Assembly (NCBI GenBank): GCA_963632245.1
Contig: CAVGTF010000082.1
Location: forward strand, 1-10,510
Direction of reading: 5' to 3'
Length of the DNA stretch: 10,510 nucleotides
DNA from: UBA1724 sp963632245
GTDB taxonomy: Bacteria > Verrucomicrobiota > Lentisphaeria > Oligosphaerales > Oligosphaeraceae
A program made the position numbers and the translations under genes. Numbering within the stretch: the stretch's first letter is position 1; every line of letters begins with the position of its first letter. The notes beneath the pieces were generated by a model. The model did not search any database. It was not told where the DNA came from and worked only from the letters and a program-made list of their open reading frames with translations. Positions 1-7,551 of this stretch are shown in pieces.

Positions 1-39
1 CTTCTACACCATGCCTTCCCAGGGCCCGCTCTGCTTCTA
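1..39. repeat. 39-bp terminal direct repeat, copy 1
   Basis: The first 39 bases are identical to the last 39 (10472-10510). The unit itself begins and ends with CTTCTA and contains AGGGCCCGCT. The true repeat may be longer, because it runs off both ends of the window. It may be a dispersed genomic repeat at which the contig was cut, or the overlap of a circular assembly. Confidence 0.9.
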
Positions 40-60
40 AGCACGCCGGGAAAACAGCCC

Positions 61-164
61 CCGGCCCCCCGCCTATGCTAGGTAAAAGGGAGGGGATAGT
101 AGGGAGAAAGGTTTATAAGGTGCCGCAGGCGCTCTTCCGCCTACCGGCGGTACCGGTACCGCCC
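61..164 (+). repeat. Dispersed repeat upstream of carB, copy A
   Basis: This stretch matches 10258-10364 over about 100 bp, with 47 identical bases at 108-154 versus 10308-10354. It contains a purine array with roughly 7-nt spacing (82-110), then GTTTATAAGG, the small hairpin GGTGCCGCAGGCGCT (119-133), and the hairpin CCGCC-TACC-GGCGG (137-150) followed by TACC. In this copy the array units have slipped by one base in places (about 7, 6, 8 and 8 nt). Similarity to copy B fades but seems to continue upstream to about position 40. A partial relative of the hairpin part lies at 3733-3755. Confidence 0.85.
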
Positions 165-241
165 CCCAGCCTACCGGCGGTGCCAATGCATTGCACATTG
201 CACATTGCACATTGCACATTGCACATTCCGCCTACCGGCGG
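137..241. repeat. CCGCCTACCGGCGG hairpins upstream of carB
   Basis: The 14-nt palindrome CCGCCTACCGGCGG (5-bp stem, TACC loop) occurs at 137-150 and again at 228-241. A degenerate copy with a 3-bp stem (GCC-TACC-GGC) lies at 169-178. Identical copies occur at 7627-7640 and 10337-10350. Most are preceded by TT and followed by TAC, TAT or CAC. The heptamer array 191-225 lies between the degenerate copy and the last one. No oligo-U tract follows, so these are not ordinary intrinsic terminators. Confidence 0.8.
191..225. repeat. Heptamer tandem repeat, TTGCACA x5
   Basis: Five perfect copies of TTGCACA lie head to tail, preceded by a partial unit (TGCA at 187-190) and followed directly by TTCCGCC of a hairpin. 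Perfect identity suggests recent expansion. The array is about 160 bp upstream of the carB start and could affect its transcription if copy number varies, but no clear promoter is visible. Confidence 0.95.
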
Positions 242-371
242 TATCGCGTCGCGTACGCAGGTCATGCGGCTATATTAAGCGGATTTGCCGGCGTGGGGGC
301 TTCCTCCCTCGCGCCATCCATTTTGTTTTCTGGCGGCCGCCGCCTTTTTTTGTCAACGCACCCTCTTTTCC
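242..371. other. Remaining carB upstream region
   Basis: This stretch holds no supported gene. An AT-rich patch (TATATT, 271-276) resembles a -10 box, but no convincing -35 box lies 16-18 bp upstream. A GC-rich patch (GGCGGCCGCCGCC, around 331-343) is partly self-complementary. The carB promoter is probably in or just upstream of this region, but I cannot place it. Confidence 0.4.
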
Positions 372-376
372 AGGAG
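372..376 (+). promoter_or_regulatory. carB ribosome binding site (AGGAG)
   Basis: AGGAG ends 10 nt before the ATG at 387. It decides the start in favour of 387 over the in-frame upstream codon at 285, which has no such site and would add 34 residues unlike CarB proteins. Confidence 0.8.
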
Positions 377-386
377 AACGATTTTT

Positions 387-3300
387 ATGCCGAAGCGTAC
401 CGACATCAAGAAAGTCATGATCATTGGCAGTGGCCCCATTATCATTGGGCAGGCCTGTGAGTTCGATTATTCCGGAACCCAGGCCTGCAAGGCCCTGCGG
501 AGTCTTGGCTACGAGATTGTGCTGGTGAACTCCAATCCCGCCACCATCATGACGGATCCCAGCACCGCGGACCACACCTATATCGAGCCCCTGAATGCGG
601 AGCGCATGGAGCAGATCATCGCCAAAGAGCGCCCCGATGCCCTGCTGCCGAACCTGGGTGGACAGAGCGCCCTGAATCTCTCCAGCGAGCTGGCGGAGAA
701 GGGCGTCCTGGACAAATACGGCGTGAAGGTCATTGGCGTGCAGATTGATGCCATCCGCCGCGGCGAGGACCGCGAGGCCTTCAAGGACACCATGAACTCC
801 CTGGGCGTGCAGATGGCCCCCAGTCGGATTGTCCACACCCAGGAAGAGGCGCTGCAGGCGGCCCGCGAGATCGGCTTCCCGGTGGTGGTGCGTCCCGCCT
901 ACACCATGGGCGGCACCGGCGGCGGCTTCTGCTACAACGTTGAAGAGCTCCAGACCATCGCCAACCGCGGACTGCAGGCATCCCTGGTCCACGAATGCCT
1001 CATCGAGGAGTCCCTGTTGGGCTGGGAGGAGCTGGAGCTGGAGATCGTCCGCGACTCCAAGGGGCAGATGATCACCGTCTGCTTCATCGAGAACGTGGAT
1101 CCCGTCGGCGTGCACACTGGCGACTCCTTCTGCACCGCGCCCATGCTGACCATCTCCGAGGATGTCCAAAAGCAGATGCAGGAGATGGCCTACCGCATTG
1201 TGGAGGCCATCGGCGTCATTGGCGGCACCAATGTGCAGTTTGCCCGGAATCCGAAGGATGGCCGCATCGTGATCATCGAGATCAATCCCCGCACCAGCCG
1301 TTCCAGCGCCCTGGCCTCTAAGGCCACCGGCTTCCCCATCGCATACGTCTCCGCACTCCTGGCGGCCGGCGTCACCCTGGACGAACTGCCCTACTGGCGC
1401 GACGGATCCCTGGAAAAATACACCCCCAGCGGCGACTACGTGGTCGTCAAATTCGCCCGGTGGGCCTTCGAGAAGTTCCGTGGCGTCAAGGACAAGCTTG
1501 GTACCCAGATGCGCGCGGTAGGCGAGGTCATGAGCATCGGCAAGACCTACCGCGAGGCCTTCCAGAAGGCCATCCGCTCCCTGGAGCGCTCCACCGCCGG
1601 ACTAGGCTTCTACAAGGACCTCCACAACAAGACCCTCGCCGAACTCCTGGATCTCCTCAAGGAGCCCACCAGCTTCCGGCAGTTCGCCATGTATGAGGCG
1701 CTGCGTAAGGGCGCCACCATCGAGCAGCTCCAAAAACTCACCTTCATCAAGCGGTACTTCCTGGAAGAGATGAAGGCGCTGGTGGACGAAGAGGAGTCCC
1801 TGATCGCCTGCAAGGGCAAGGACCTCCCCGATGCCCTGCTCATCCAGGCAAAAAAGGACGGCTTCAGCGACCAGTATCTGGCCGGACTGCTCGGCATTCC
1901 CGAGGACGACCTTCGCGCCCGCCGGGAGTCCCTGGGCGTGACCGAGGGCTGGGAGCCCGTGCCCGTCTCCGGCGTGAAGGACGCCTGCTACTGGTATAGC
2001 AGCTACAACCTGAAGAAGGACCTGAGCCTTCCCTCCTCCAATACCAAGAAGGTCATGATCCTGGGCGGCGGACCCATCCGGATCGGACAGGGCATCGAAT
2101 TCGACTATTGCTGCGTCCACGCGGCACAGGAGCTGCGCAGCCTGGGCTACGAGACCATCATGGTCAACTGCAACCCCGAGACCGTCTCCACCGACTACGA
2201 TACCAGCGACAAGCTCTACTTCGAGCCCCTCACCCTCGAGGACGTCTTGGCAATCTACCGCCGCGAAAAGCCCATGGGCGCCATCGTCCAGTTCGGCGGA
2301 CAGACCCCCCTCAACCTGGCCGACAAGCTGGAAAAGAACGGCGTGCACATCCTGGGCACATCTCCCCGCACCATCGACATGGCCGAGGACCGCGATCTCT
2401 TCCGGAAGATGATGGACAAGATGGGCATCCCCATGCCCGAATCCGGCATGGCATCCAATCTGGAACAGGCCATGCAGATCGCCAAATCCATCGGCTACCC
2501 CGTCATGGTGCGCCCCTCCTTCGTGCTGGGCGGACGCGGCATGGAGGTGGTCCACGACCAGGAGATGCTGAAGGAATACGTGCTCAAGGCGGAGGAGGAG
2601 GTCTCTCCCGACCGCCCGATCCTCATCGACCGCTTCCTGGGCGATGCCCTGGAGGCCGAGGCAGACGCCATCAGCGACGGCACCGATGCCTTCGTGCCCA
2701 GCGTCATGGAACACATCGAGCTGGCCGGCATCCACTCCGGTGACTCCGCCTGCGTCATCCCGCCTCCCACCATGGGACGCGTCTTCGAGGAGCAGATCAA
2801 GGACATCACCCGCCGCATCGCCATCGAGATGGGCGTGGTGGGACTCATGAATGTGCAGTTCGCCATCTGCCAGGGGAAGGTCTATGTGATCGAGGCCAAT
2901 CCCCGCGCCTCCCGCACCGTGCCACTGGTCTCCAAGGTCTGCGGCATCTCCATGGCGCGCCTGGCAACCGATGCCATGATGGGCAAGAAGCTCAAGAACA
3001 TGCACCTGAAGGAGCTCAACCTGAAGCACTACGGCGTCAAGGAGGCCGTCTTCCCCTTCCCCATGCTCCCCGAGGTCGATCCCGTTCTGGGACCCGAAAT
3101 GCGCTCCACCGGCGAAGTCCTGGGAATCTCCCACAACCTGGGACTGGCCTTCTTCAAGGCCGAGGAGGCCGCAAAGCCCGCGCTGCCCACCAAGGGAACC
3201 GTCCTCATCACCGTGGCACCCCGCGACCACCAGGCAATCCTCCCCGCTGCACGACAGTTCGTCGAGGACGGACTCCAGTTGCTGGCCACCGAGGGCACCT

Positions 3301-3605
3301 TCATGAGCCTCCAGAAGGCCGGCATCCCCGCCAAGCAGATCGCAAAGATCGGCGAGGGCCGCCCCGACATCATGGACGAGCTCAAGAATGGACACATCCA
3401 GCTGGTCATCAATACCCCCATCGGAAAGGAATCCAAGCTGGACGACTCCTACATCCGCAAGAGCGCCATCAAATACGGCGTGCCATACTTCACCACCGTC
3501 GCAGCCGCCGTCGCCTCCGCAAATGGCATCCACGCCATGCTCAAGGGCGATGACGGCGTAAAGTCCCTCCAGGAATACCACCAGGACATGCAAATTGGCG
3601 ACTAG
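387..3605 (+). CDS. carB: Carbamoyl-phosphate synthase large subunit
   Basis: This is the synthetase subunit of carbamoyl-phosphate synthase. It uses two ATP, bicarbonate and ammonia, channelled from the CarA glutaminase, to make carbamoyl phosphate for pyrimidine and arginine synthesis in the cytoplasm. The product is 1072 residues, practically the length of E. coli CarB. The two homologous synthetase halves are clear: the first opens with GSGPIIIGQACEFDYSG (residues 14-30), the second with GGGPIRIGQGIEFDY from about residue 560. Each has an ATP-grasp glycine loop (GGTGGGF near 176, GGRGMEVV near 714). A methylglyoxal-synthase-like allosteric domain fills about 936-1072. I chose ATG 387 because of the AGGAG site and because MPKRTDIKKV is the usual CarB N-terminus. 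No carA lies next to it. The stop is followed by a small hairpin (GCCGC-CAGA-GCGGC, 3605-3618) and repeats, with no clear U-tract terminator. No damage to the frame was seen. Confidence 0.98.
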   Translation: MPKRTDIKKVMIIGSGPIIIGQACEFDYSGTQACKALRSLGYEIVLVNSNPATIMTDPSTADHTYIEPLNAERMEQIIAKERPDALLPNLGGQSALNLSSELAEKGVLDKYGVKVIGVQIDAIRRGEDREAFKDTMNSLGVQMAPSRIVHTQEEALQAAREIGFPVVVRPAYTMGGTGGGFCYNVEELQTIANRGLQASLVHECLIEESLLGWEELELEIVRDSKGQMITVCFIENVDPVGVHTGDSFCTAPMLTISEDVQKQMQEMAYRIVEAIGVIGGTNVQFARNPKDGRIVIIEINPRTSRSSALASKATGFPIAYVSALLAAGVTLDELPYWRDGSLEKYTPSGDYVVVKFARWAFEKFRGVKDKLGTQMRAVGEVMSIGKTYREAFQKAIRSLERSTAGLGFYKDLHNKTLAELLDLLKEPTSFRQFAMYEALRKGATIEQLQKLTFIKRYFLEEMKALVDEEESLIACKGKDLPDALLIQAKKDGFSDQYLAGLLGIPEDDLRARRESLGVTEGWEPVPVSGVKDACYWYSSYNLKKDLSLPSSNTKKVMILGGGPIRIGQGIEFDYCCVHAAQELRSLGYETIMVNCNPETVSTDYDTSDKLYFEPLTLEDVLAIYRREKPMGAIVQFGGQTPLNLADKLEKNGVHILGTSPRTIDMAEDRDLFRKMMDKMGIPMPESGMASNLEQAMQIAKSIGYPVMVRPSFVLGGRGMEVVHDQEMLKEYVLKAEEEVSPDRPILIDRFLGDALEAEADAISDGTDAFVPSVMEHIELAGIHSGDSACVIPPPTMGRVFEEQIKDITRRIAIEMGVVGLMNVQFAICQGKVYVIEANPRASRTVPLVSKVCGISMARLATDAMMGKKLKNMHLKELNLKHYGVKEAVFPFPMLPEVDPVLGPEMRSTGEVLGISHNLGLAFFKAEEAAKPALPTKGTVLITVAPRDHQAILPAARQFVEDGLQLLATEGTFMSLQKAGIPAKQIAKIGEGRPDIMDELKNGHIQLVINTPIGKESKLDDSYIRKSAIKYGVPYFTTVAAAVASANGIHAMLKGDDGVKSLQEYHQDMQIGD

Positions 3606-3627
3606 CCGCCAGAGCGGCGCGCTCCTG

Positions 3628-3691
3628 GCACCGGGGCGTTTCTTCTTAGCGGGGTACCCAAAGGACTGGGGCTGCCGCCCCCGCTCCCCCG
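3628..3691 (+). repeat. 64-bp GC-rich structured repeat, copy 1
   Basis: It aligns without gaps to 7552-7615 with 6 differences in 64 bases. Looser similarity extends upstream to GCCGCC at 3605 and 7531. It can fold with an outer stem AGCGGGG (3648-3654) against CCCCGCT (3679-3685). An alternative hairpin is GGGGC-TGCC-GCCCC. A relative lies on the opposite strand at 10427-10463. It starts about 23 nt after the carB stop. No U-tract follows. Confidence 0.85.
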
Positions 3692-3708
3692 AATTAGCAC
3701 CTTGCGGC

Positions 3709-3774
3709 TAGTGATTAGCGGATAGTTCATTCGGTGCCGCAGGCGCCTTTCCGCCCCTTGAACGGGGGCGGTCC
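3709..3774 (+). repeat. Composite heptad-hairpin element, copy 2
   Basis: Three 7-nt units each begin with TAG (3709, 3716, 3723). Next comes GGTGCC-GCA-GGCGCC (3733-3747, a 6-bp stem with one G-T pair), then TT and a hairpin CCGCCCC-7 nt-GGGGCGG (3751-3771) followed by TCC. The stretch 3733-3755 matches the element upstream of carB with two differences. The heptads here are the most decayed of the five copies. Confidence 0.65.
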
Positions 3775-3811
3775 CCTTTCCCCCAAAAAATCAAACTCCT
3801 AATTCCCAACT

Positions 3812-3935
3812 GCGGGCGCAATCACGCGCCCGCTTAATGCACGCGCCGGTAGATTCCGGCGCGGGGTTTCGCCACGCGAAACCCTGGCCTAACTTTCTCC
3901 TTCCTCCTTCCTCCCTCCTCCTTTTTCACATTCTT
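3812..3935 (+). promoter_or_regulatory. Three-hairpin, pyrimidine-heptad leader, copy 1
   Basis: This 124-nt leader ends exactly at the nucleotidyltransferase ATG and is repeated before the gene at 7762. Hairpin 1 is GCGGGCGC/GCGCCCGC with loop AATCAC (3812-3833). Hairpin 2 is CGCGCCGG/CCGGCGCG with loop TAGATT (3842-3863). Hairpin 3 is GGGTTTCGC/GCGAAACCC with loop CAC (3864-3884) and directly abuts hairpin 2. Then come TG, GCCTAAC (3887-3893) and six 7-nt steps of mostly pyrimidine (3894-3935), four of them of the type YTYCTCC. There is no Shine-Dalgarno site. It may be a cis-acting RNA, a dispersed repeat inserted next to the gene, or both; the function is unknown. Confidence 0.75.
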
Positions 3936-4841
3936 ATGACTCCCACTCTTCTGGTTTTGGCTGCCGGCATGGGCAGCCGTTATGGCGGCATCAAGCAGAT
4001 GGATCCGGTTGGTCCCGACGGCGAGTTCATCCTGGACTACTCCGTGTATGACGCCCTCCGCGCCGGCTTTGGAAAGGTGGTCTTCATCATCCGCGAGGAA
4101 TTGGAGGAGCCCCTCCGCGAGCACTTCGGCAACCGCCTGGACGGCAAGATCGAAGTGGAATACGTGGTCCAGAGCCTGGATCGCCTTCCCGAGGGATACG
4201 TGGTCCCCGAGACCCGCAAGAAGCCCTGGGGCACTGGCCACGCCATCTGGTGCGCCCGCAATGCCATCCAGGGCCCCTTCGCCATGGTGAATGCCGATGA
4301 CTTCTACGGAAAGGACTCCTTCCTGGAAATGGCGAAGCTCCTGCAGGATCCCGCCTTCACCGACAAGACCTGCGGCATCGTCGCCTTCCGCCTGAACAAC
4401 ACCCTCTCCGAACACGGTAGCGTCTCCCGCGGCATCTGCGCCGTGGAAAACAACCACCTCACCGATGTGGTGGAGCGCACCACCATCGAGGCCGTTGCCG
4501 GCGGCACTGCGCGCTACCAGAATGAGGACGGCTCCTGGACGCCGTTGACCGGACAGGAACCCACCTCCATGAACCTCTGGGGCTTCCCCGTCACCATCTT
4601 CGCACAGCTGGATCAGCAGCTCCGCGAATTCCTGGACAAGAATCTCCAGGAGCCCAAGAAGGAGTTCTTCATCCCCACCGTGGTGAATACCCTCATCAAG
4701 GAAAAGGGCTGGGATTCCCTGGTGCGCACCAGTCCCGAGAAGTGGTTCGGAATGACCTACGCCGAAGACCGCCAGCTGGTGTTGGAGCAGGTCAAGGCAC
4801 TCACCGCACAGGGCGTCTATCCCGCCCGCCTCTGGAGGTAG
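3936..4841 (+). CDS. Sugar-phosphate nucleotidyltransferase
   Basis: This is probably a GT-A-fold nucleotidyltransferase that joins a sugar 1-phosphate to an NTP, giving an NDP-sugar and pyrophosphate. The 301-residue product carries the signature LAAGMGSRYGGIKQ (residues 8-21), which binds the nucleotide phosphates, then PWGTGHA (97-103) and VNADDFYG (118-125), whose acidic residues probably hold the metal. ATG 3936 is chosen because the signature normally lies within about ten residues of the N-terminus. An in-frame extension to 3837 would be read through the hairpin leader. The kinase gene begins 4 bp after the stop, and its ribosome binding site lies inside the end of this gene, so the two are surely co-transcribed. 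Together they suggest a two-step route from free sugar to NDP-sugar. The nucleotide and sugar cannot be read from the sequence; UDP with an N-acetylhexosamine is the inference from the neighbour. Confidence 0.87.
   Translation: MTPTLLVLAAGMGSRYGGIKQMDPVGPDGEFILDYSVYDALRAGFGKVVFIIREELEEPLREHFGNRLDGKIEVEYVVQSLDRLPEGYVVPETRKKPWGTGHAIWCARNAIQGPFAMVNADDFYGKDSFLEMAKLLQDPAFTDKTCGIVAFRLNNTLSEHGSVSRGICAVENNHLTDVVERTTIEAVAGGTARYQNEDGSWTPLTGQEPTSMNLWGFPVTIFAQLDQQLREFLDKNLQEPKKEFFIPTVVNTLIKEKGWDSLVRTSPEKWFGMTYAEDRQLVLEQVKALTAQGVYPARLWR
4834..4838 (+). promoter_or_regulatory. Ribosome binding site of the NahK-like kinase
   Basis: GGAGG lies inside the last codons of the nucleotidyltransferase gene, 7 nt before the ATG at 4846. 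This arrangement supports translational coupling of the two genes. It is the strongest Shine-Dalgarno match in the window. Confidence 0.8.
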
Positions 4842-4845
4842 CAAA

Positions 4846-5937
4846 ATGTCCCAGGAAATCCTGCAGAAACTCCTGCCCGTCTGCGCCAATTTCGATCTGC
4901 GCGGAGTGGTCCTCGATGCCGAGCCCTGGGGCTCCGGACACATCAACAATACCTTCCGGCTCACCGTCGACCAGAGCGGACTGACCGTCCACTACATCCT
5001 CCAGGGCATCAACCGGAACGTCTTCCCCAATGTCCCCAAACTCATGGAGAATATCCAGCGGGTCACCAAACACCTGGCCTCCCGAAATCCCCAGGACGCC
5101 CGCGCGACCCTCACGCTGGTCGACTCCCGCGACGGAAAGCCCTACTGGGAAGACCCCGCCACCGGCGACTGCTACCGCGTCTATCTCTTCATCGAGGGCG
5201 CCAGCACCGTGGACGCTGTCACCTCAAAGGACCAGGCATTCCAGGCCGCGAAGGCCTTCGGCGCCTTCCAGAGAGCCCTGGCGGACCTCCCCGGCGGACC
5301 TCTCTTCGAATCCATCGTCGACTTCCACCACACCCCCAAGCGCTTCCAGAAATTCCTCGCCGTCTTGAAAGAGGACAAGCTGGGCCGCGCCGCACAGTGC
5401 CAGGCGGAGATCGCCTTCGCCCTCGCACACGAAAAGGAGTGCGGCATTGTGGTGGAGCGCCTGGCGGACGGACGGCTGCCCTGGCGCGTCACCCACAACG
5501 ACACCAAGATCAACAACGTCATGCTGGACGACAAGACCGGCGAGGGCGTCTGCGTCATCGACCTGGATACCTGCATGCCCGGCAGCGTCCTCTATGACTT
5601 CGGTGACGAAATCCGCACCACCACCGCCACCGCCGCCGAGGACGAGAAGGATCTCTCCAAGGTCAACTTCGACCTGGAGCTCTTCGGCGCACTGATCCAG
5701 GGATACCTGACCACCGCCGGAGACTTCCTCACCCCCGAGGAAAAACGGCTGCTACCCTTCTCCGGAAGACTCCTCACCTTCGAGTGCGGTCTGCGCTTCC
5801 TCACCGACTACCTGGAGGGCGATGTCTACTTCAAGATCCACCGTGATGGCCATAACCTGGATCGCTGCCGCACACAGTTCCACCTGGTTTCCCAAATGGA
5901 ACAGCAGGAAGAGCAGATGAACCAGTTCGTCCGATAA
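4846..5937 (+). CDS. NahK-like N-acetylhexosamine 1-kinase (APH fold)
   Basis: This is a phosphotransferase of the aminoglycoside-phosphotransferase/choline-kinase fold, most like the anomeric kinases typified by bifidobacterial NahK. That enzyme uses ATP to make N-acetylhexosamine 1-phosphate from GlcNAc or GalNAc in the cytoplasm. The 363-residue product has a glycine-rich N-lobe segment GSGHINNTF (29-37), the catalytic loop HNDTKINNVML (217-227, probable base D219) and the metal-binding VIDLDTCMPG (237-246), followed by DFGDEIR (251-257). HNDTK-NN and IDLDT-MPG are features I associate with NahK rather than with resistance enzymes. It sits 4 bp after the nucleotidyltransferase, whose substrate would be its product. 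The ROK kinase gene follows after 50 bp. The substrate is inferred and other sugars are possible; an antibiotic-resistance role is unlikely. Confidence 0.82.
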   Translation: MSQEILQKLLPVCANFDLRGVVLDAEPWGSGHINNTFRLTVDQSGLTVHYILQGINRNVFPNVPKLMENIQRVTKHLASRNPQDARATLTLVDSRDGKPYWEDPATGDCYRVYLFIEGASTVDAVTSKDQAFQAAKAFGAFQRALADLPGGPLFESIVDFHHTPKRFQKFLAVLKEDKLGRAAQCQAEIAFALAHEKECGIVVERLADGRLPWRVTHNDTKINNVMLDDKTGEGVCVIDLDTCMPGSVLYDFGDEIRTTTATAAEDEKDLSKVNFDLELFGALIQGYLTTAGDFLTPEEKRLLPFSGRLLTFECGLRFLTDYLEGDVYFKIHRDGHNLDRCRTQFHLVSQMEQQEEQMNQFVR

Positions 5938-5987
5938 ATCAAACGCCCCCCCTTCCATAACCAATAGCCCCGGAACCCCCTAAAGCC

Positions 5988-7442
5988 ATGAACCAGGAAT
6001 TCCCCCTCGTAGCCCCCAAGACCGTCCCCGTCCTCGACCCCGGCTTCCGTCCACCCGTGCTGGCAAATCGCGCCTTCGTCGACGCCGTGAAGGCCTCCGG
6101 TTGCGCGGTGCCCTGCCTCATCGCCGTGGAGCGCGACCGCCAGCGCGTCTCCCGCTTCGATACCGTGGTCTACGACATGAAGCACCCCGCTTCCGCCGGG
6201 AACTACTTCTATATCGAGCGAATCGTGAAGTTCCTGCTGTGGCAGTTCGGCGGCTGGAAGGTGACCATCCATGCTCCCGAGTGCCTGGTGCAGTATCTGA
6301 AGGCCTGCTACAGCGAGACCGGCACCCGCCGCTTCGACGCGCAGTTCTGGGGCGATTTCACCTACGAGAAGCCCATGACCTTCGTCTATGCCCCCACCCC
6401 CGATGACGTGCCCGCCGAAAACGACGGCGCCGGCGCCGCGGTGAAGCTGGACTGGAAGGGCTGGCGCATCGGCTTCGACCTGGGCGCCTCCGACGAGAAG
6501 GTCGCCGTGGTCAAGGACGGCCAGCTGGCACTGAAGGCCGACGGCGAGCCACTCCTCTCCGCCGAATACGTCTGGGATCCCAAGCCCCAGACCGATATCC
6601 AGTACCACTACGACCACATCAACTACGTCCTCAAGGAGGCCGAAAAAGCCATCCACTCCGTGGATCCCACCGCACAAATCCGCGGCATCGGCGGCTCCTC
6701 CGCCGGCGTCTTCGTGGATGGCCGCGCACGGAATGTCTCCCTCTTCCGAGGCATCACCCCCCGCAGCCGCTTCGACAAGGAGGCCGCACCCATCTTCAAG
6801 GAAATCCAAAAACAGTGGGGAGTCCCCCTGCGCCTCGAAAACGACGGCGATGTCACCGCACTGGCCGGCGCAATCGCCCTCAAGGAGGGCGGCGTCCTGG
6901 GCATCGCCATGGGCTCCAGCCTCGCCGGCGGCTACGTCGATGAGCAGATGACCATCAAGGGCTGGATGAACGAACTGGCATTCGCCCCCGTCGACTACAA
7001 TCCCGAGGCCGCCATGGACGAGTGGTCCCACGATATCGGCGTGGGCGCCAACTACTTCTCCCAGCAGGCCGTGGCACGGCTCATCCCACTGGCCGGCATC
7101 GAAATGGACGACATCCCCGCCGATGCCTTCCCCCGCCGACTCAAGCGCGTCCAGGAACTCATGGAGAAGGGCGATGAACGCGCCCGCAAGATCTACGAGA
7201 CCATCGGCGTCTACCTGGGATACACCGTCGCGGAATACTGCTCCTTCTACCCCGTCATCAAGCACCTGGAGGTCCTGGGACGCGTGGTGACCGGCGAGGG
7301 CGGACAGATCATCCTCGACCTGGCACGAAAGGTCCTCCGAGAGGAATTCCCCGAACTGGGCGAAATCCACTTCTACGAGCCCTCCGAACGCGAAAAGCGC
7401 CACGGACAGGCCGCCGCAGCCGCCTCCCTGCCGGAATGCTAA
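5988..7442 (+). CDS. ROK-family sugar kinase with N-terminal extension
   Basis: This is a probable cytoplasmic ATP-dependent sugar kinase of the ROK group (hexokinase/actin fold). Of 484 residues, the first 150 or so precede the kinase core and form an extra region of unknown role (conserved-looking parts: VLDPGFRPPVLANRAF, 15-30; KFLLWQFGGWKV, 81-92). The core has the phosphate loop GFDLGASDEKVAVV (162-175), LENDGDVTALAG (283-294, with D286 as the likely catalytic aspartate) and the adenosine-site glycines GIAMGSSLAGGYV (305-317). The cysteine-rich zinc motif of classical ROK kinases is absent: the stretch after GWMNELAFAPVDYNP (325-339) has no CxCG pattern. The ATG has no Shine-Dalgarno site, although it lies 50 bp after the kinase gene, probably in one operon. 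I recall similar extended ROK proteins in anaerobic gut bacteria. The substrate is unknown. The ROK assignment is fairly firm, the activity less so. Confidence 0.78.
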   Translation: MNQEFPLVAPKTVPVLDPGFRPPVLANRAFVDAVKASGCAVPCLIAVERDRQRVSRFDTVVYDMKHPASAGNYFYIERIVKFLLWQFGGWKVTIHAPECLVQYLKACYSETGTRRFDAQFWGDFTYEKPMTFVYAPTPDDVPAENDGAGAAVKLDWKGWRIGFDLGASDEKVAVVKDGQLALKADGEPLLSAEYVWDPKPQTDIQYHYDHINYVLKEAEKAIHSVDPTAQIRGIGGSSAGVFVDGRARNVSLFRGITPRSRFDKEAAPIFKEIQKQWGVPLRLENDGDVTALAGAIALKEGGVLGIAMGSSLAGGYVDEQMTIKGWMNELAFAPVDYNPEAAMDEWSHDIGVGANYFSQQAVARLIPLAGIEMDDIPADAFPRRLKRVQELMEKGDERARKIYETIGVYLGYTVAEYCSFYPVIKHLEVLGRVVTGEGGQIILDLARKVLREEFPELGEIHFYEPSEREKRHGQAAAAASLPEC

Positions 7443-7457
7443 TAAGTACTTGGCAAT

Positions 7458-7523
7458 CAGTGTGTAGTGATTAGTGAATTAGGCCGCTCCGCGGGAATTC
7501 CGCCGAGGAAAATTCGGCGGTAC
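7458..7523 (+). repeat. Composite heptad-hairpin element, copy 3
   Basis: The 7-nt units CAGTGTG, TAGTGAT and TAGTGAA (7458-7478) lead into TTAGGCC. A small hairpin CCGC-TCC-GCGG (7484-7494) follows, then TT and a hairpin CCGCCGA-7 nt-TCGGCGG (7500-7520) with TAC after it. Module order and total length match the other four copies, while the sequence of the stems differs. It begins 16 nt after the ROK gene stop. Confidence 0.65.
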
Positions 7524-7551
7524 TAAAAGCGCCGCCTCCGAGACGGTCCTA

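Noticed and set aside
191..225. CRISPR array
   Set aside because: The TTGCACA units, and CTACCCG at 10364-10390, are directly tandem with no spacers, and no cas gene is present.
271..276. TATATT as the carB -10 box
   Set aside because: It is a fair match, but no acceptable -35 element is found 16-18 bp upstream, and the host's promoter consensus is unknown.
285..386. Extended start of carB at 285
   Set aside because: The extra 34 residues are unlike CarB proteins, and AGGAG is placed correctly for the ATG at 387.
1602..3593. Long minus-strand open frames inside carB, the ROK gene and the 7723-10356 region
   Set aside because: They are mirror images of GC-rich coding sequence on the + strand, show low-complexity products rich in Gly, Asp, His and Val, and match no family. 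The one at 7723-10356 crosses two genes and a terminator.
3837..3935. In-frame N-terminal extension of the nucleotidyltransferase, and likewise 7666-7761 for the unknown gene
   Set aside because: Both extensions run through the same repeated hairpin leader but in different reading frames, because the hairpin 2 loop differs by one base. The encoded peptides therefore diverge while the DNA structure is kept. The shorter starts give normal family N-termini.
4846..5937. Aminoglycoside resistance gene
   Set aside because: The APH fold is shared, but the motif details (HNDTKINNVML, VIDLDTCMPG) and the coupled nucleotidyltransferase point to a sugar 1-kinase.
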